From Methylobacter psychrophilus (lineage in GTDB: Bacteria > Pseudomonadota > Gammaproteobacteria > Methylococcales > Methylomonadaceae): DNA of 41,629 bases. The notes under the pieces were generated by a model. The model saw nothing but the letters and a program-made list of their open reading frames with translations, ran no database searches and was not told the origin of the DNA. A program made the translations under genes and the position numbers. The stretch is taken from the NCBI RefSeq assembly GCF_025583945.1, contig NZ_JAOEGU010000034.1, positions 1 to 41,629 on the forward strand, read 5' to 3'. The stretch's first letter is position 1; each line of letters begins with the position of its first letter. This document shows positions 25,798 through 34,943 of this stretch, piece after piece.

Positions 25798-28113
25798 TTA
25801 CATCGTTAAACGCACGCCAATCCAGCCAGCTCTTGGAGCACCGGATGATACAAAACGGCCATCGTTATAGCCGGGTAATACTTCAGACGCATTTCCATAA
25901 ACACCAAAAGAATTATAGTGCGTATCAAATACGTTATTAAGCTTGCCAAACACGGCGAAATTTTTGGTTACTTTATATTCTGCGGTACTGTTAAATACCC
26001 AGTAACCACTTAATTGAGCGGTATTATTGGCTTCATCACCTCTAAAATACTTATCGCCACTGTATATTCCGTCAAACCCCAATAATACTTTTTTCCATAA
26101 ATCAACGTTAATAGCCGCTTTATAGATATGTTCAGGAATGCCGGGAATTCTGTCGCCTTTGGTAACTCCGGCAATTTGGTCATGATTTAACGGGTCTTGA
26201 GTATCAAAACCATCCATAAATCGGGCGTTTAAATAGGTATAGTTGGTTGTAAAATGCCAGTCATCAATCTGGCTGAATACTTGCGGATAACTGGCTATTG
26301 TTCCGGCTTCTATACCATAACGTTGGGTTTTTCCTACATTACTGAAATAGCCTTGATTGGTAAGGCCACCGGAACGGGTAAAAATAATATCGTCATTATT
26401 CATGGTGTGGAAATAGCCCAGATTCCATTTAAGATCACCTTTGCCTAACAATTTATTCAAATCCCCTCTAAAGCCACCTTCCCAGGTTTTAGCAACGACC
26501 TGTTCCAAGGGTGGATCAGACACAAAAGAATTAGGTAATTTACAAGGTGCATCCGGATTGGCGCAACTTAATTCCATCGGTGACGGTGCCCGCGCTGATT
26601 CGCTGTAACTACCGTACACATTCAGATTATCAAGAATTTGGTAGGTTAAGCCTCCGGAAGGATTAAGCCGCTCAAAGGTGTGCGAGCCATCTAAGGTATT
26701 TCCAGGGTCGTTTTTATACATGTCGTTCATGTTGACATGAATATAGTTATAACGCCCTGCAACGGTCGCTGTTAAATCCTTGGTAATGGAAAAGCTGTCG
26801 GTTAAAAATACGCCCACTGTCGAGGTATCGGTATGCAGGCGTACTTTGGATTCATCGACAAAAATACCACTTTGCGTGGTACCACGGGTATCGGTTAGCG
26901 AGCCCAGTTCGGTATCTGAATTAAAATGGGTTTCGGCATAATCATAACTGGTACCGACCGTCAGATTATTTTCATGCTTGAATAAATCTTGGGCAAACGC
27001 TGACTGCAAGGTGCCGCCACGACTGCGCATATTAGTTTGACTGGAATTATTGGTGGCACCTTCGACTGCATCGTGGGCCTCGACATCGTGACCATTGGTA
27101 TCTTCAACTATTTGCTCATTGATGCCCGGGTTTTCACACAGCAATGTCGGGTCAGTTAAACAGGCTTCATAGTCACTGTTATCGCCATTAAATGTGCCAA
27201 TCCGGTTTTGCCTGAAATAGCCGTTACCACTGACTTCAATAGCATCCGTTACATCATAACTACCTGCTAATTCAGAAAAGAACATACGGGTGATGGTTTG
27301 GTCAGGATGGGTAAATACGGCGGCTCTGTTTTGTTCCTGTAACTGGATAGGTGCGGCACCGTTACCCTTCATTTTATTATCATTGCCGCCCAGTGTCAGA
27401 TCCAGAGAGCCTTTGTCGCCACGCCAGCTCAAGGTGCCGAAGGCTTGATCGGCCTTGGTGGGTGAAAAATCCCGCCAACCTTGCTCAGCAAAATGATGCA
27501 GATCGATAAAATAACCCCAGGTGCCGTTATTCCAGCCGCTACTTAGTTCTTGCGATTGTCTGTCCCAAGAACCGCCGTAAGCTTCAAACTCATGCCCTGG
27601 AGCTGAAAATCCGGTTTTGGTTTTAATTGATATGGCGCCGCCCAAGGTATTTAAACCATAGACCGGATTAGAGCCCGGAAATAAAGCCATGGTATCAATC
27701 GCTCCTTGGGGAATTAAGTCCCAATTAACCGTGTCACCAAATGGTTCATTAAAGCGGACACCGTTAACATAAGTTGATAAGCCTTGCGGCAATCCCAGTA
27801 GCGGAGAAGCGACAAAACCACGGTAATAAATGTCCGGCTGCAACGGATTGTTTTGTGCTTCATTAATGCTGACGCTACCTAAATAACGATTGATATACTC
27901 TGCCAATGACAGGCTTTGGCTATCTTCCAGTTGCTTTGCAGATACCGTTTGAATATTTGCCGGTATTTTTAAGGCAGCAACGCCGTTATTTTGTAAAGGG
28001 GTCACACCGACAATGTCGATGATACCCAAGTCCAACGGTTTATCTTTTTCCTGCACTGCACCTATCGCTGAAAGGCTAACTAGCCCAAGCATCCCACACA
28101 ACACCTTTTTCAT
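25798..28113 (-). CDS. TonB-dependent receptor
   Basis: A 771-residue outer-membrane receptor with a signal peptide (MKKVLCGMLGLVSLSAIGA), a plug domain (about 30-165: IPANIQTVSAKQLEDSQSL, RGFVASPLLGLPQGLSTYVN, NPVYGLNTLGGAISIKTK), then a barrel with YSESARAPSPMELSC near residue 500. The C-terminus is GVRLTM, lacking the usual last Phe, so barrel insertion signals may be atypical. Residues 325-345 hold extracellular-loop cysteines (CLTDPTLLCENPG). It sits alone, convergent with the Sua5-type gene and divergent from the secreted protein at 28416. The ligand is unknown; no Fur box was noticed. Confidence 0.9.
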   Translation of the reverse strand: MKKVLCGMLGLVSLSAIGAVQEKDKPLDLGIIDIVGVTPLQNNGVAALKIPANIQTVSAKQLEDSQSLSLAEYINRYLGSVSINEAQNNPLQPDIYYRGFVASPLLGLPQGLSTYVNGVRFNEPFGDTVNWDLIPQGAIDTMALFPGSNPVYGLNTLGGAISIKTKTGFSAPGHEFEAYGGSWDRQSQELSSGWNNGTWGYFIDLHHFAEQGWRDFSPTKADQAFGTLSWRGDKGSLDLTLGGNDNKMKGNGAAPIQLQEQNRAAVFTHPDQTITRMFFSELAGSYDVTDAIEVSGNGYFRQNRIGTFNGDNSDYEACLTDPTLLCENPGINEQIVEDTNGHDVEAHDAVEGATNNSSQTNMRSRGGTLQSAFAQDLFKHENNLTVGTSYDYAETHFNSDTELGSLTDTRGTTQSGIFVDESKVRLHTDTSTVGVFLTDSFSITKDLTATVAGRYNYIHVNMNDMYKNDPGNTLDGSHTFERLNPSGGLTYQILDNLNVYGSYSESARAPSPMELSCANPDAPCKLPNSFVSDPPLEQVVAKTWEGGFRGDLNKLLGKGDLKWNLGYFHTMNNDDIIFTRSGGLTNQGYFSNVGKTQRYGIEAGTIASYPQVFSQIDDWHFTTNYTYLNARFMDGFDTQDPLNHDQIAGVTKGDRIPGIPEHIYKAAINVDLWKKVLLGFDGIYSGDKYFRGDEANNTAQLSGYWVFNSTAEYKVTKNFAVFGKLNNVFDTHYNSFGVYGNASEVLPGYNDGRFVSSGAPRAGWIGVRLTM

Positions 28114-28415
28114 CTTTTATCCAAGACTTTATTATAAATCGCAGCATCATAGCGAAATCATTAATAAACGCCTAGATGCGCACCATGAAAAGGAAATATT
28201 CCTAAGCGTACATTTCAATTGTTGTGGTTTTCAAGGGTTTTTGACAGAAATCTGTCCGGACTTATTTATTGACGCTCTGGAGTGTTTTCTTCAAGAATGA
28301 CCAAAAGAAAATCAGTATTCTTTTTGCGGTTGGTTGTTTGAATTGTGTTGACAGTAATTCGACTAACCTATATACAGAAGTCAACTTTATCAATCTGAAT
28401 TATCGGCTTCTATTC
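28114..28415. other. Divergent promoter region
   Basis: 302 bases between the second TonB receptor and the secreted protein. A TATAAT-like box read on the minus strand (28131-28136) lies just before the receptor start but has no good -35. A strong plus-strand promoter is listed separately. No gene is seen here. Confidence 0.5.
28348..28376 (+). promoter_or_regulatory. Sigma-70-type promoter for the secreted protein at 28416
   Basis: A perfect -35 TTGACA (28348-28353), 17-base spacer and -10 TATACA (28371-28376). Transcription would begin about 33 bases before the ATG at 28416, which supports that start over upstream in-frame ATGs. Confidence 0.65.
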
Positions 28416-29426
28416 ATGCGTGTACTTTTTCTTAATTTCAGCATTTTTCTGGCATTGTTGTTTGTCCCTGTTAGCGGATATGCAGATGGCAACTTTGGCG
28501 AGCTCTCAATTATTGCTACCAGTCTTGGCTTTAAGCAGGCGGATCAGAAAAAACTGTTAGCCGGAAAAATCATAACGGCCGATTTACCTGAAACGACAGA
28601 TAATATGCTGGCACAATCGTTTGCCATCTATGCGCCAATTTATACCTATAAACTTGCCGATCTGGTGCTGTCTGCCCGGATCTTTGAGGCTGATGCCAAT
28701 GTGATTGCTTCAGGGCGTATTGATCCGCTTAAGATTGATGCCAGTTTGGCTAAAGCAAAATTTACCTCAGCAGATGCTGCTGAACTTAAGAAACTGAAAA
28801 ATTTTACCGGAGGCAACACGTTTAATCTGTCCACCAAAGAAATTGCCACGCTGAGAGCATCCGGGCAAACGTCAACCCAGGGAGTATCTAAAGTTTATCG
28901 TGACATTTTGGCTGGACGAATAAAAGCCTATCTTAAATCAGGCATTAATGGCGTTGCTGATTATGATAGGGGGAAAGGGGGCAAAGCCAGTGCAAAAAAC
29001 GATTTAGTCGAAATGACCAAGGCTTCTACGATGCTGGCTAAAGATGTTCCTGGAGTCTATCGAAGTTTTCTGGAGTATCCTAAAAATCAATCATTACATA
29101 TTGAACATGGTTTTTTTTGGGTTAAGAGAAAAGTTCAAAATCGTCCGACTTTTGTGCTGGAGCATCGTATTTTAGAACAAGATCCTGCCAGTCTGACCAT
29201 ACTAAGGCGCGAGTTTTTTGTGGGACATTCCTATAATGCCGCTCAAGCCGTCTCAGGGGCTTTCACTGTATCCAATAAGGGTACTCTTGTCTTTTCGACT
29301 ATCCGAAGCTCAAGCGATCAGGTCGCAGGATTTATGAGTAGCACGCGTCATGCTGTAGGCAGGAAAATGATGCGAGATGAAATTGTCACGCGTTTTAAAA
29401 ATTTGCGTAAACGCTTTGCCAAATGA
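28416..29426 (+). CDS. Hypothetical secreted protein
   Basis: A 336-residue protein with a signal peptide (MRVLFLNFSIFLALLFVPVS, cleavage near GYADG). The body has no domain I can name. It contains LKIDASLAKAKFTSADAAELKKL, a YDRGKGGKAS turn, and a C-terminal region with strand-like segments ending in a basic tail (RFKNLRKRFAK). The frame is open further upstream, but the promoter at 28348-28376 lies inside that extension, so the inner ATG is chosen. Its stop is only 17 bases from the convergent SIMPL-domain gene. Function unknown. Confidence 0.75.
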   Translation: MRVLFLNFSIFLALLFVPVSGYADGNFGELSIIATSLGFKQADQKKLLAGKIITADLPETTDNMLAQSFAIYAPIYTYKLADLVLSARIFEADANVIASGRIDPLKIDASLAKAKFTSADAAELKKLKNFTGGNTFNLSTKEIATLRASGQTSTQGVSKVYRDILAGRIKAYLKSGINGVADYDRGKGGKASAKNDLVEMTKASTMLAKDVPGVYRSFLEYPKNQSLHIEHGFFWVKRKVQNRPTFVLEHRILEQDPASLTILRREFFVGHSYNAAQAVSGAFTVSNKGTLVFSTIRSSSDQVAGFMSSTRHAVGRKMMRDEIVTRFKNLRKRFAK

Positions 29427-29443
29427 GTTGCCTTTATGTCATG

Positions 29444-30181
29444 TTACTCTGCGCCGAAAATAACCTCTGTTGTAACTGAAACTTCTTGTTCGCCTGCTTG
29501 TATTGGTGTGGAATTGTCAGTTGAGGTCGCTTTTCTCATAACGCTCATTTCTGCATAAGGCACCGACATTGGTTGCATACTATTGCCTTCGCTGATATGC
29601 ATGACACGACCTAAAGTAAGCCCTGCCAATTTGGCATATTGTTCGGCTTTGGCATGTGCGTTGGCGTAAGCTTTTTCACGGGCTTGTGCCAGCGCGGCTT
29701 CCGGATTATCAATGGCAAAATTTATAGCTTGTAAGCGGACTGCATTACCACCCGCTGTTACCGCAGAATCAATGATGGTACTAACCTTACTGATGTCACG
29801 TACGCAGATCGTTACGCGATTGGCGAGTTGATAGCCGTTGATTTTATTGGCAGCATCTTGCTTGTAGATCGGATACAAGGAAACTTGGCGGGTTTGAATA
29901 TCCTTATCTGCAACGTTTGACTCTTTTATTGCTTTTATAAGTGCTGTCATTGTTGCTCCCGCTTGATCGCGTGCAATCTCGGCGCTTTTTGCCTGTATTT
30001 CGATGGCCAAGATTAAGTCAGCTTTGTCTGGTGCAATCAAGACAATACCCATGCCGTTTACCTGAATGGAATGTGGATGGTTATGATCGCTATTTTCAGC
30101 GTGTACGGAGGAGATAAGGCCAATAACTATCAACGTGTTGGTCATTAAAGCGACAAGTCGTGAAGGGGTAAAATAGAACAT
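29444..30181 (-). CDS. SIMPL domain (DUF541) periplasmic protein
   Basis: A 245-residue protein with an N-terminal hydrophobic leader (TNTLIVIGLISSVHAEN). The SIMPL/DUF541 fold is indicated by ADLILAIEIQAKSAEIARDQAGATM, NVADKDIQTRQVSLYPIY, the GYQLANRVTI strand and the late helix EAALAQAREKAYANAHAKAEQYAKLAGLTLG. Members form oligomeric periplasmic assemblies and have been tied to stress response and metal homeostasis. AAGG lies just upstream of the chosen ATG at 30181; an inner ATG at 30145 would shorten the leader. Confidence 0.9.
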   Translation of the reverse strand: MFYFTPSRLVALMTNTLIVIGLISSVHAENSDHNHPHSIQVNGMGIVLIAPDKADLILAIEIQAKSAEIARDQAGATMTALIKAIKESNVADKDIQTRQVSLYPIYKQDAANKINGYQLANRVTICVRDISKVSTIIDSAVTAGGNAVRLQAINFAIDNPEAALAQAREKAYANAHAKAEQYAKLAGLTLGRVMHISEGNSMQPMSVPYAEMSVMRKATSTDNSTPIQAGEQEVSVTTEVIFGAE

Positions 30182-30532
30182 AAATAACCTTTTTGGTTTA
30201 AAGCGTTAAGGAATGATTAGTGCTGTTGGCGAAAAGCGATCAACACAATGATCTTAACTCAAAAATGGTTGGTACTATACATTTTACCGTATCAAAACAG
30301 GTCTCTGCTGTTCATTGGCTGAGGGATTTACACAGGTGGCTGTGCCTTTTTATGGAGGAATCGTAAGATTGATTCCTCTCATGATTTAACTATAATTTTA
30401 TTGATTACATTCGTGACTTTAGATGGGTTCTTGTTTTTCAATGCGTTGAGTAGTGAGTTATTCTGCCCCTTATCGTTACTATTGCAAGGGGCTATATGTT
30501 GAAGTTAATGTTGTATAAGAGAGAGGAATGTT
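30182..30532. other. Divergent regulatory region with two inverted repeats
   Basis: 351 bases between the SIMPL gene and the glycine-zipper gene with no coding frame. It contains a plus-strand promoter with an overlapping inverted repeat (listed separately). There is also a GCCCCTT/AAGGGGC stem at 30465-30492, in what would be the 5' leader of the glycine-zipper mRNA, 40 bases before its start. Confidence 0.6.
30355..30396 (+). promoter_or_regulatory. Promoter with overlapping inverted repeat (possible operator)
   Basis: -35 TTGATT (30369-30374), 16-base spacer, perfect -10 TATAAT (30391-30396). An 8-bp inverted repeat, GAGGAATC/GATTCCTC with an 8-base centre (30355-30378), covers the -35 box. 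That is where a repressor or activator dimer could bind. Transcription would give a leader of about 130 bases for the gene at 30533. Confidence 0.5.
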
Positions 30533-30994
30533 ATGAATAAACCCTATGCTAAAAAGTTTTTAATTACTGCTATTTCGCTATGTTATACGGTATTGCTTCC
30601 TGGAGTGGTGCAGGGCGATATTGTGGTTTATCCGGCAAAAGGCCAGAGTAGCGAGCAACTTTCGAAAGATCGTTATGACTGTCACCTGTGGGCAGTTAAA
30701 CAATCCGGTTTTGATCCGGCTAACGTACAAGCGCCACAACCCAAGCAGAAAGGGGAGGTAATTCGTGGCGGCGCACGTGGAGCTGCGGCAGGGGCGGCAA
30801 TTGGCGCTATCGCCGGCGATGCGGGTAAGGGGGCGGCCATCGGAGCAACGGCAGGCGGTCTGAAGAGAGGATTTCAAAAAATTGACAGCAAAAAAACCGA
30901 ACAAAGTCAGGTGGTTGCACCTTCCTCAGCACAAGATGTTTATAACAGGGCTCTTGGTGCTTGCCTGAGCGGACGTGGTTATTCCGTAAATTAA
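30533..30994 (+). CDS. Glycine-zipper envelope protein
   Basis: A 153-residue protein with a signal peptide (ITAISLCYTVLLPGVVQG). A short region follows with DRYDCHLWAVKQSGFDP, then a glycine-zipper (about 78-110: RGGARGAAAGAAIGAIAG, GAAIGATAGG), and a C-terminal YNRALGACLSGRGYSVN. Such YMGG/Gly-zipper proteins associate with membranes, often the outer membrane, and their role is poorly known. The start has a good GAGAGGAA ribosome site. The two cysteines (one in each half) could pair in the periplasm. Confidence 0.85.
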   Translation: MNKPYAKKFLITAISLCYTVLLPGVVQGDIVVYPAKGQSSEQLSKDRYDCHLWAVKQSGFDPANVQAPQPKQKGEVIRGGARGAAAGAAIGAIAGDAGKGAAIGATAGGLKRGFQKIDSKKTEQSQVVAPSSAQDVYNRALGACLSGRGYSVN

Positions 30995-31129
30995 ATTATC
31001 GTATAGGCTTGGTAATAATTTTTCTTCATTCATTCTTTAATGAGGATGAGCAGGGGAAGATGTCTTATCCAAGTATAGCTATTTAATTACACCTACAGCG
31101 ATTAAAAAATACCTTAAATCAGTAATTAA

Positions 31130-31173
31130 ATACAGGCATAGCAAAAATGTTAATGATTATGTCATGCCTGTAT
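31130..31173. terminator. Hairpin between glycine-zipper gene and MCE operon
   Basis: ATACAGGCAT (31130-31139) and ATGCCTGTAT (31164-31173) are perfect complements around a 24-base loop, followed by GTTTTAATTT. It is 135 bases past the preceding stop, so it could be a weak terminator or an upstream site of the operon that starts at 31226. Confidence 0.35.
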
Positions 31174-31225
31174 GTTTTAATTTAAATCAATATTTTAGCT
31201 AAATACTATTAAGTACACCTTATTC

Positions 31226-32374
31226 ATGACAGTTATGACCGTAAACAATGTGCCTTGTGAAATTAATGTGAGCCTTGCAGGGCATACGTTGGAAGCTGCT
31301 ATTGTCGGTGATTGGGTGCTGGAGGCAGAGATTCCTTCGCTTGATGTTGTCTTGGAGCGATTGGGTGATAGATCGAATGTTAAGCGGCTGGTTTTTTCAA
31401 CTGAAGCTTTGGGGCATTGGGATAGCTTATTAATGACTGAGTTGATTCGTCTGGTTGATTATGGCGTAAAACAGGGTATTGAAGTAGACACCACAACGTT
31501 GCCTGAAGGTATTCAAGGATTATTAAGCTTGGTCTATGCCGTGCCTGAAAGGGTTGGTGCGCGGCGTCATGAAACTAAAATGCCATGGTTTGAAGTTATT
31601 GGTAACGGTGGAATACGCATTTTTAAAGATAGTCAGGCGCTTGTGGCATTTATCGGCGAGACGGCGCTCAGTGTCTTTGCGTTGACACGTGGCAAGGCAC
31701 GCTTTCGCTGGGTCGATTTATGGACAAATATTCAGGATTGTGGGCCTTCAGCACTGCCTATTGTTACACTCATTAGCTTGTTGGTGGGGCTGATTCTGGC
31801 TTTCGTGGGAGCTGTGCAGTTGGCATTGTTTGGCGCACAAATTTATATTGCCGATCTGGTGGGATTGGGGATGACACGAGAAATGGGTGGTTTGATGGCA
31901 GCCATTATCATGTCTGGCAGAACAGGTGCATCTTATGCGGCTCAGTTGGGCACGATGCAGGTTAATAGTGAAATCGATGCGCTTAAAACTATGGGCTTTG
32001 ATCCGATGGAATTTCTGGTTTTGCCGCGTATTTTGGCACTTGTTTTAATTATGCCATTGCTTTGTCTTTATGCAGATTTGATGGGTATAATTGGCGGTGC
32101 GCTGGTGACGGTGAGCTTTTTTGATGTATCGCTGGTGGAATACCTTAATCGTACTGCAAGTGCGGTTCATATAACGGATTTTAGTATTGGTGTTGCAAAA
32201 TGTGCCGTATTTGGCGTGTTGATTGCGCTTTCTGGTTGTATGCGTGGCATGCAATGCGGACGGAGTGCGTCGGCTGTGGGTGACGCAGCCACTTCTGCCG
32301 TGGTGACCGGTATTATTTTTATTGTTATTGCTGACTCCTTGATGACGGTGATGTGCAACCGTCTGGGAATTTAA
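31226..32374 (+). CDS. MlaE-type ABC permease with N-terminal STAS domain
   Basis: A 382-residue inner-membrane permease of an MCE phospholipid transporter. Residues about 10-115 look like a STAS/MlaB-like domain (VGDWVLEAEIPSLDVVLERL, RLVFSTEALGHWDS). From about 150 on is the MlaE fold: LWTNIQDCGPSALPIVTLIS, MTREMGGLMAAIIMSGRTGASYAAQLGTM, NSEIDALKTMGFDPMEFLVLPRILAL and closing CMRGMQCGRSASAVGDAATSAVV. Fusion of the STAS part replaces a separate MlaB. It is the first gene of a four-gene operon (3-base gap to the ATPase). No Shine-Dalgarno is obvious, and an inner ATG at 31235 is possible. Confidence 0.92.
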   Translation: MTVMTVNNVPCEINVSLAGHTLEAAIVGDWVLEAEIPSLDVVLERLGDRSNVKRLVFSTEALGHWDSLLMTELIRLVDYGVKQGIEVDTTTLPEGIQGLLSLVYAVPERVGARRHETKMPWFEVIGNGGIRIFKDSQALVAFIGETALSVFALTRGKARFRWVDLWTNIQDCGPSALPIVTLISLLVGLILAFVGAVQLALFGAQIYIADLVGLGMTREMGGLMAAIIMSGRTGASYAAQLGTMQVNSEIDALKTMGFDPMEFLVLPRILALVLIMPLLCLYADLMGIIGGALVTVSFFDVSLVEYLNRTASAVHITDFSIGVAKCAVFGVLIALSGCMRGMQCGRSASAVGDAATSAVVTGIIFIVIADSLMTVMCNRLGI

Positions 32375-32377
32375 GTC

Positions 32378-33175
32378 ATGACCACTGTGTGTCTTACCAT
32401 AAAAAACATGACCATGGCTTATGGTGATTTTGTTATTCAAAAGGATTTGGACTTTACTGTTAATCGTGGCGATATTTTTATCATCATGGGCGGTAGTGGT
32501 TGTGGCAAGAGTACTTTATTGATGCATTTGATAGGCTTGCAAAATCCGGCTAAAGGCGATGTGTTTTATGGCGAAGAAAGTCTTTGGCAGGCCGATAACA
32601 AGGCTCGGCAACGCATTTTAAAGCGTACCGGTGTATTATTTCAAACGGGCGCACTGTTGAGTTCAATGACGCTGGCCGAGAATATAGCGCTGCCTATTAG
32701 CGAGCACACGCTTTTGGGTGCTCAGCGAATACGCGAACTTGTCTCCTATAAACTGGCGCTGGTCGGGTTGGCAGGCTTTGAAGACTATTATCCTTCCGAG
32801 ATCAGCGGCGGAATGCAAAAGCGTGCGGGATTGGCCCGAGCGATGGCGCTGGATCCTGAAATTCTTTTTGTCGATGAACCCTCAGCGGGACTGGATCCTG
32901 TTAGTGCCAAGCTACTGGATGATTTGATTCGTAGTCTGCGCGATAATCTGGAGACCACTGTGGTCATGGTAACCCATGAATTAGCCAGCATTTTCGCGAT
33001 TGGTACCAACTCGGTCTTTCTTGATCCGGAAACCAAGACCATGATCGCCAGTGGCCCTCCCAAACAACTGCTTGCTGAATCCAGTGATCTTAAAGTCATC
33101 CAATTTCTTACTCGTGGAGAAACGGAAAATTGGGCAGCTAATGTAACAAAAAATCAGGAAGCGTGTAGCTTATGA
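32378..33175 (+). CDS. MlaF-type ABC ATPase
   Basis: The 265-residue ATPase of the MCE transporter. It has Walker A GGSGCGKST (near residue 38), the Q-loop region, the signature ISGGMQKRAGLARA, Walker B ILFVDEPSAGLDPVS and the switch His in VMVTHEL. It starts 3 bases after the permease and its end overlaps the MCE-domain gene by 4 bases, so the complex is made from one coupled transcript. It powers lipid movement between the inner and outer membranes, with direction not evident. Confidence 0.95.
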   Translation: MTTVCLTIKNMTMAYGDFVIQKDLDFTVNRGDIFIIMGGSGCGKSTLLMHLIGLQNPAKGDVFYGEESLWQADNKARQRILKRTGVLFQTGALLSSMTLAENIALPISEHTLLGAQRIRELVSYKLALVGLAGFEDYYPSEISGGMQKRAGLARAMALDPEILFVDEPSAGLDPVSAKLLDDLIRSLRDNLETTVVMVTHELASIFAIGTNSVFLDPETKTMIASGPPKQLLAESSDLKVIQFLTRGETENWAANVTKNQEACSL

Positions 33176-34170
33176 GTAAACCAGTTAATCCTTATACCAT
33201 CGGTGTTTTTTTGGTGGGGGCGCTTACGTTACTGATAGCTGCTATCCTGATTTTTGGTGGCGGGCAGATGCTTAAGCAAAAAACCCAGTTCGTCATCTAT
33301 TTTGATGGCGCTTTGAATGGTTTGAATATTGGAGCGCCGGTCAAGTTACAAGGAGTGCAGATTGGCACTGTTAAAGAAATTTCTTTGGAGCTTAATCAAA
33401 AAAAATCGCAAATTATCAAGCCTGTAGTGATTGAGATTAGTCCGGAAATGGTGTTGGATTCCAGCGGCTATCCTTTTAGCGCTGCGCCAACATTGGAAGA
33501 ACGTCAGAAAAATGCCCAGCAATTAATTGATGCCGGACTTAAGGCTCAGTTACAAACGCAAAGTTTGTTGACGGGATTGCTCTACGTAGAGTTCAACTTT
33601 TATCGAGGCGAGCCGGGTAAATTAAAGGGACTTAATTATAAAGATATACCGGAATTACCTTCTGTTCCTGCGACAGCGGATCAAATTAAGACGACTGCTG
33701 ATGAAATGCTGAATAAATTTCGTCAGTTACCTCTGGAAGAAATTGTTAAAGACTTTGCCGCAATTTTAAAAGAGGTTCGTGAAATAGCAACTTCTGACGA
33801 ACTTAAGAAAAATCGCGCAGCCTTGGCCCAAACGCTGGACGAAACTGAAAAACTCATGACCAACCTGAATCGCAATCTGACACCATTACTTAATAATATG
33901 AACGGTACCGTGACTGATACCCGAATGATGGTTCAGGAACTTACCCGCGAAATGCGTCCAGTGCTTAGTGCCAGTGAGAAGACTCTTAATACGGCCAATA
34001 ATTTGTTACTGGAATCAAATCATGCGTTAGGTTCGGTGGAAGGGCTGACTGCACCGGATGCGCCTTTATGGCAATCGCTTAATGCACTGCGTGATGCTGC
34101 CCAATCAACAAAGGATTTGACTGATTACCTTGAGCGTCATCCTGATTCGATTATTTACGGAAAGGAGTAA
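33172..34170 (+). CDS. MlaD/MCE-domain protein
   Basis: A 332-residue protein with one N-terminal membrane helix (about 7-29, GVFLVGALTLLIAAILIFGG) and a single MCE domain just after it (FVIYFDGALNGLNIGAPVKLQGVQIGTV). A long coiled-coil-prone helical tail follows (about 170-320). It binds lipid in the periplasm as part of the transporter. The single MCE domain with a long tail is the MlaD/YrbD-like to PqiB-like intermediate layout seen in many proteobacteria. It overlaps the ATPase gene by 4 bases and lies 7 bases before the lipoprotein gene. Confidence 0.93.
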   Translation: MSKPVNPYTIGVFLVGALTLLIAAILIFGGGQMLKQKTQFVIYFDGALNGLNIGAPVKLQGVQIGTVKEISLELNQKKSQIIKPVVIEISPEMVLDSSGYPFSAAPTLEERQKNAQQLIDAGLKAQLQTQSLLTGLLYVEFNFYRGEPGKLKGLNYKDIPELPSVPATADQIKTTADEMLNKFRQLPLEEIVKDFAAILKEVREIATSDELKKNRAALAQTLDETEKLMTNLNRNLTPLLNNMNGTVTDTRMMVQELTREMRPVLSASEKTLNTANNLLLESNHALGSVEGLTAPDAPLWQSLNALRDAAQSTKDLTDYLERHPDSIIYGKE

Positions 34171-34177
34171 CAGTATT

Positions 34178-34846
34178 ATGAAATTTGGCGTTTATGGTAT
34201 GGCGAAGTATAGATCTATTTTTGTCTGGGGTATGGCTGTTTCGGCAATTTTATTAAGCGGGTGTGCGCGTGATAGTAAGCCGGTACAGTTTTATATGCTT
34301 AGCGCTGATTCTGTTTTGGTTGCTGTGCCTTCGCCGGTTGCCGCAGCTCAAATGCCGGTAGTTGGGCTGGGGCCAATACGGATTCCTGAATATCTAAACC
34401 GGCCACAGATGATTGTGGCAATCACTGATAATCAGTATCAAATTTCCGAAGATCATCGCTGGGCAGAGCGTTTGGATCAAAATATCTCTCTCGCGCTATT
34501 CAAAGCCTTGCCCCGGCAGTTGGGTACGGATCGGATAATCCGTTATCCCTGGTCACAGCGGCAGGTTGTCGATTATCAAGTAGGTATCGATATACTGGAG
34601 TTTAATGTGAACGCCAGTGGACAGAGCCGGTTGGTTGCCCAGTGGTTTATTAAGCATAAAGATAAACCGGCCATCGATAAACGTTCCGAATACGAGTTTC
34701 CGGCATCGACCACTGACTACGGGGTGATGGTTAAGATGCAAAGTCAATGTCTTACCAAGCTGGGCGAAGAAATTGCCGTAACTCTACGCCAGCTGATGGC
34801 GTCAGAAAGCGCTATTGAGTTAAGTAAAAAGCCGCTGGTCGAGTAA
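34178..34846 (+). CDS. PqiC-like ABC transport auxiliary lipoprotein
   Basis: A 222-residue outer-membrane-type lipoprotein. The leader ends in the lipobox LLSGC (cysteine near residue 29), after which KPVQFYMLSAD marks the ABC-type auxiliary domain (DUF330/PqiC). IRIPEYLNRPQMIVAI, WAERLDQNISLALFKALP and YQVGIDILEFNV follow. In the Pqi and related MCE systems it sits on the periplasmic side of the outer membrane and completes the channel. The start is supported by AAAGGAG 11 bases upstream. No separate MlaC-like carrier is present in this operon. Confidence 0.9.
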   Translation: MKFGVYGMAKYRSIFVWGMAVSAILLSGCARDSKPVQFYMLSADSVLVAVPSPVAAAQMPVVGLGPIRIPEYLNRPQMIVAITDNQYQISEDHRWAERLDQNISLALFKALPRQLGTDRIIRYPWSQRQVVDYQVGIDILEFNVNASGQSRLVAQWFIKHKDKPAIDKRSEYEFPASTTDYGVMVKMQSQCLTKLGEEIAVTLRQLMASESAIELSKKPLVE

Positions 34847-34896
34847 AAGACTTAATGGTAAAAATATTTATTCACCACGAAGGACAAAAAGAAATA

Positions 34897-34937
34897 AAAA
34901 TATCAAATCCTTCGATGGCATCACTTTTTGATATTTT
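34897..34937. terminator. Bidirectional terminator-like hairpin after the MCE operon
   Basis: AAAATATCAAA (34897-34907) and TTTGATATTTT (34927-34937) are perfect complements around a 19-base loop. The A/T-rich ends provide a T-run on either strand. It lies between the lipoprotein gene and the convergent desaturase. Confidence 0.5.
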
Positions 34938-34943
34938 AATAAG

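Noticed and set aside
28269-28415. Upstream extension of the secreted protein
   Set aside because: A consensus promoter lies within it and the signal peptide begins at 28416.
32045-32440. 131-codon antisense frame across the permease/ATPase junction
   Set aside because: His/Thr-rich low-information translation, no ribosome site, inside two certain genes.
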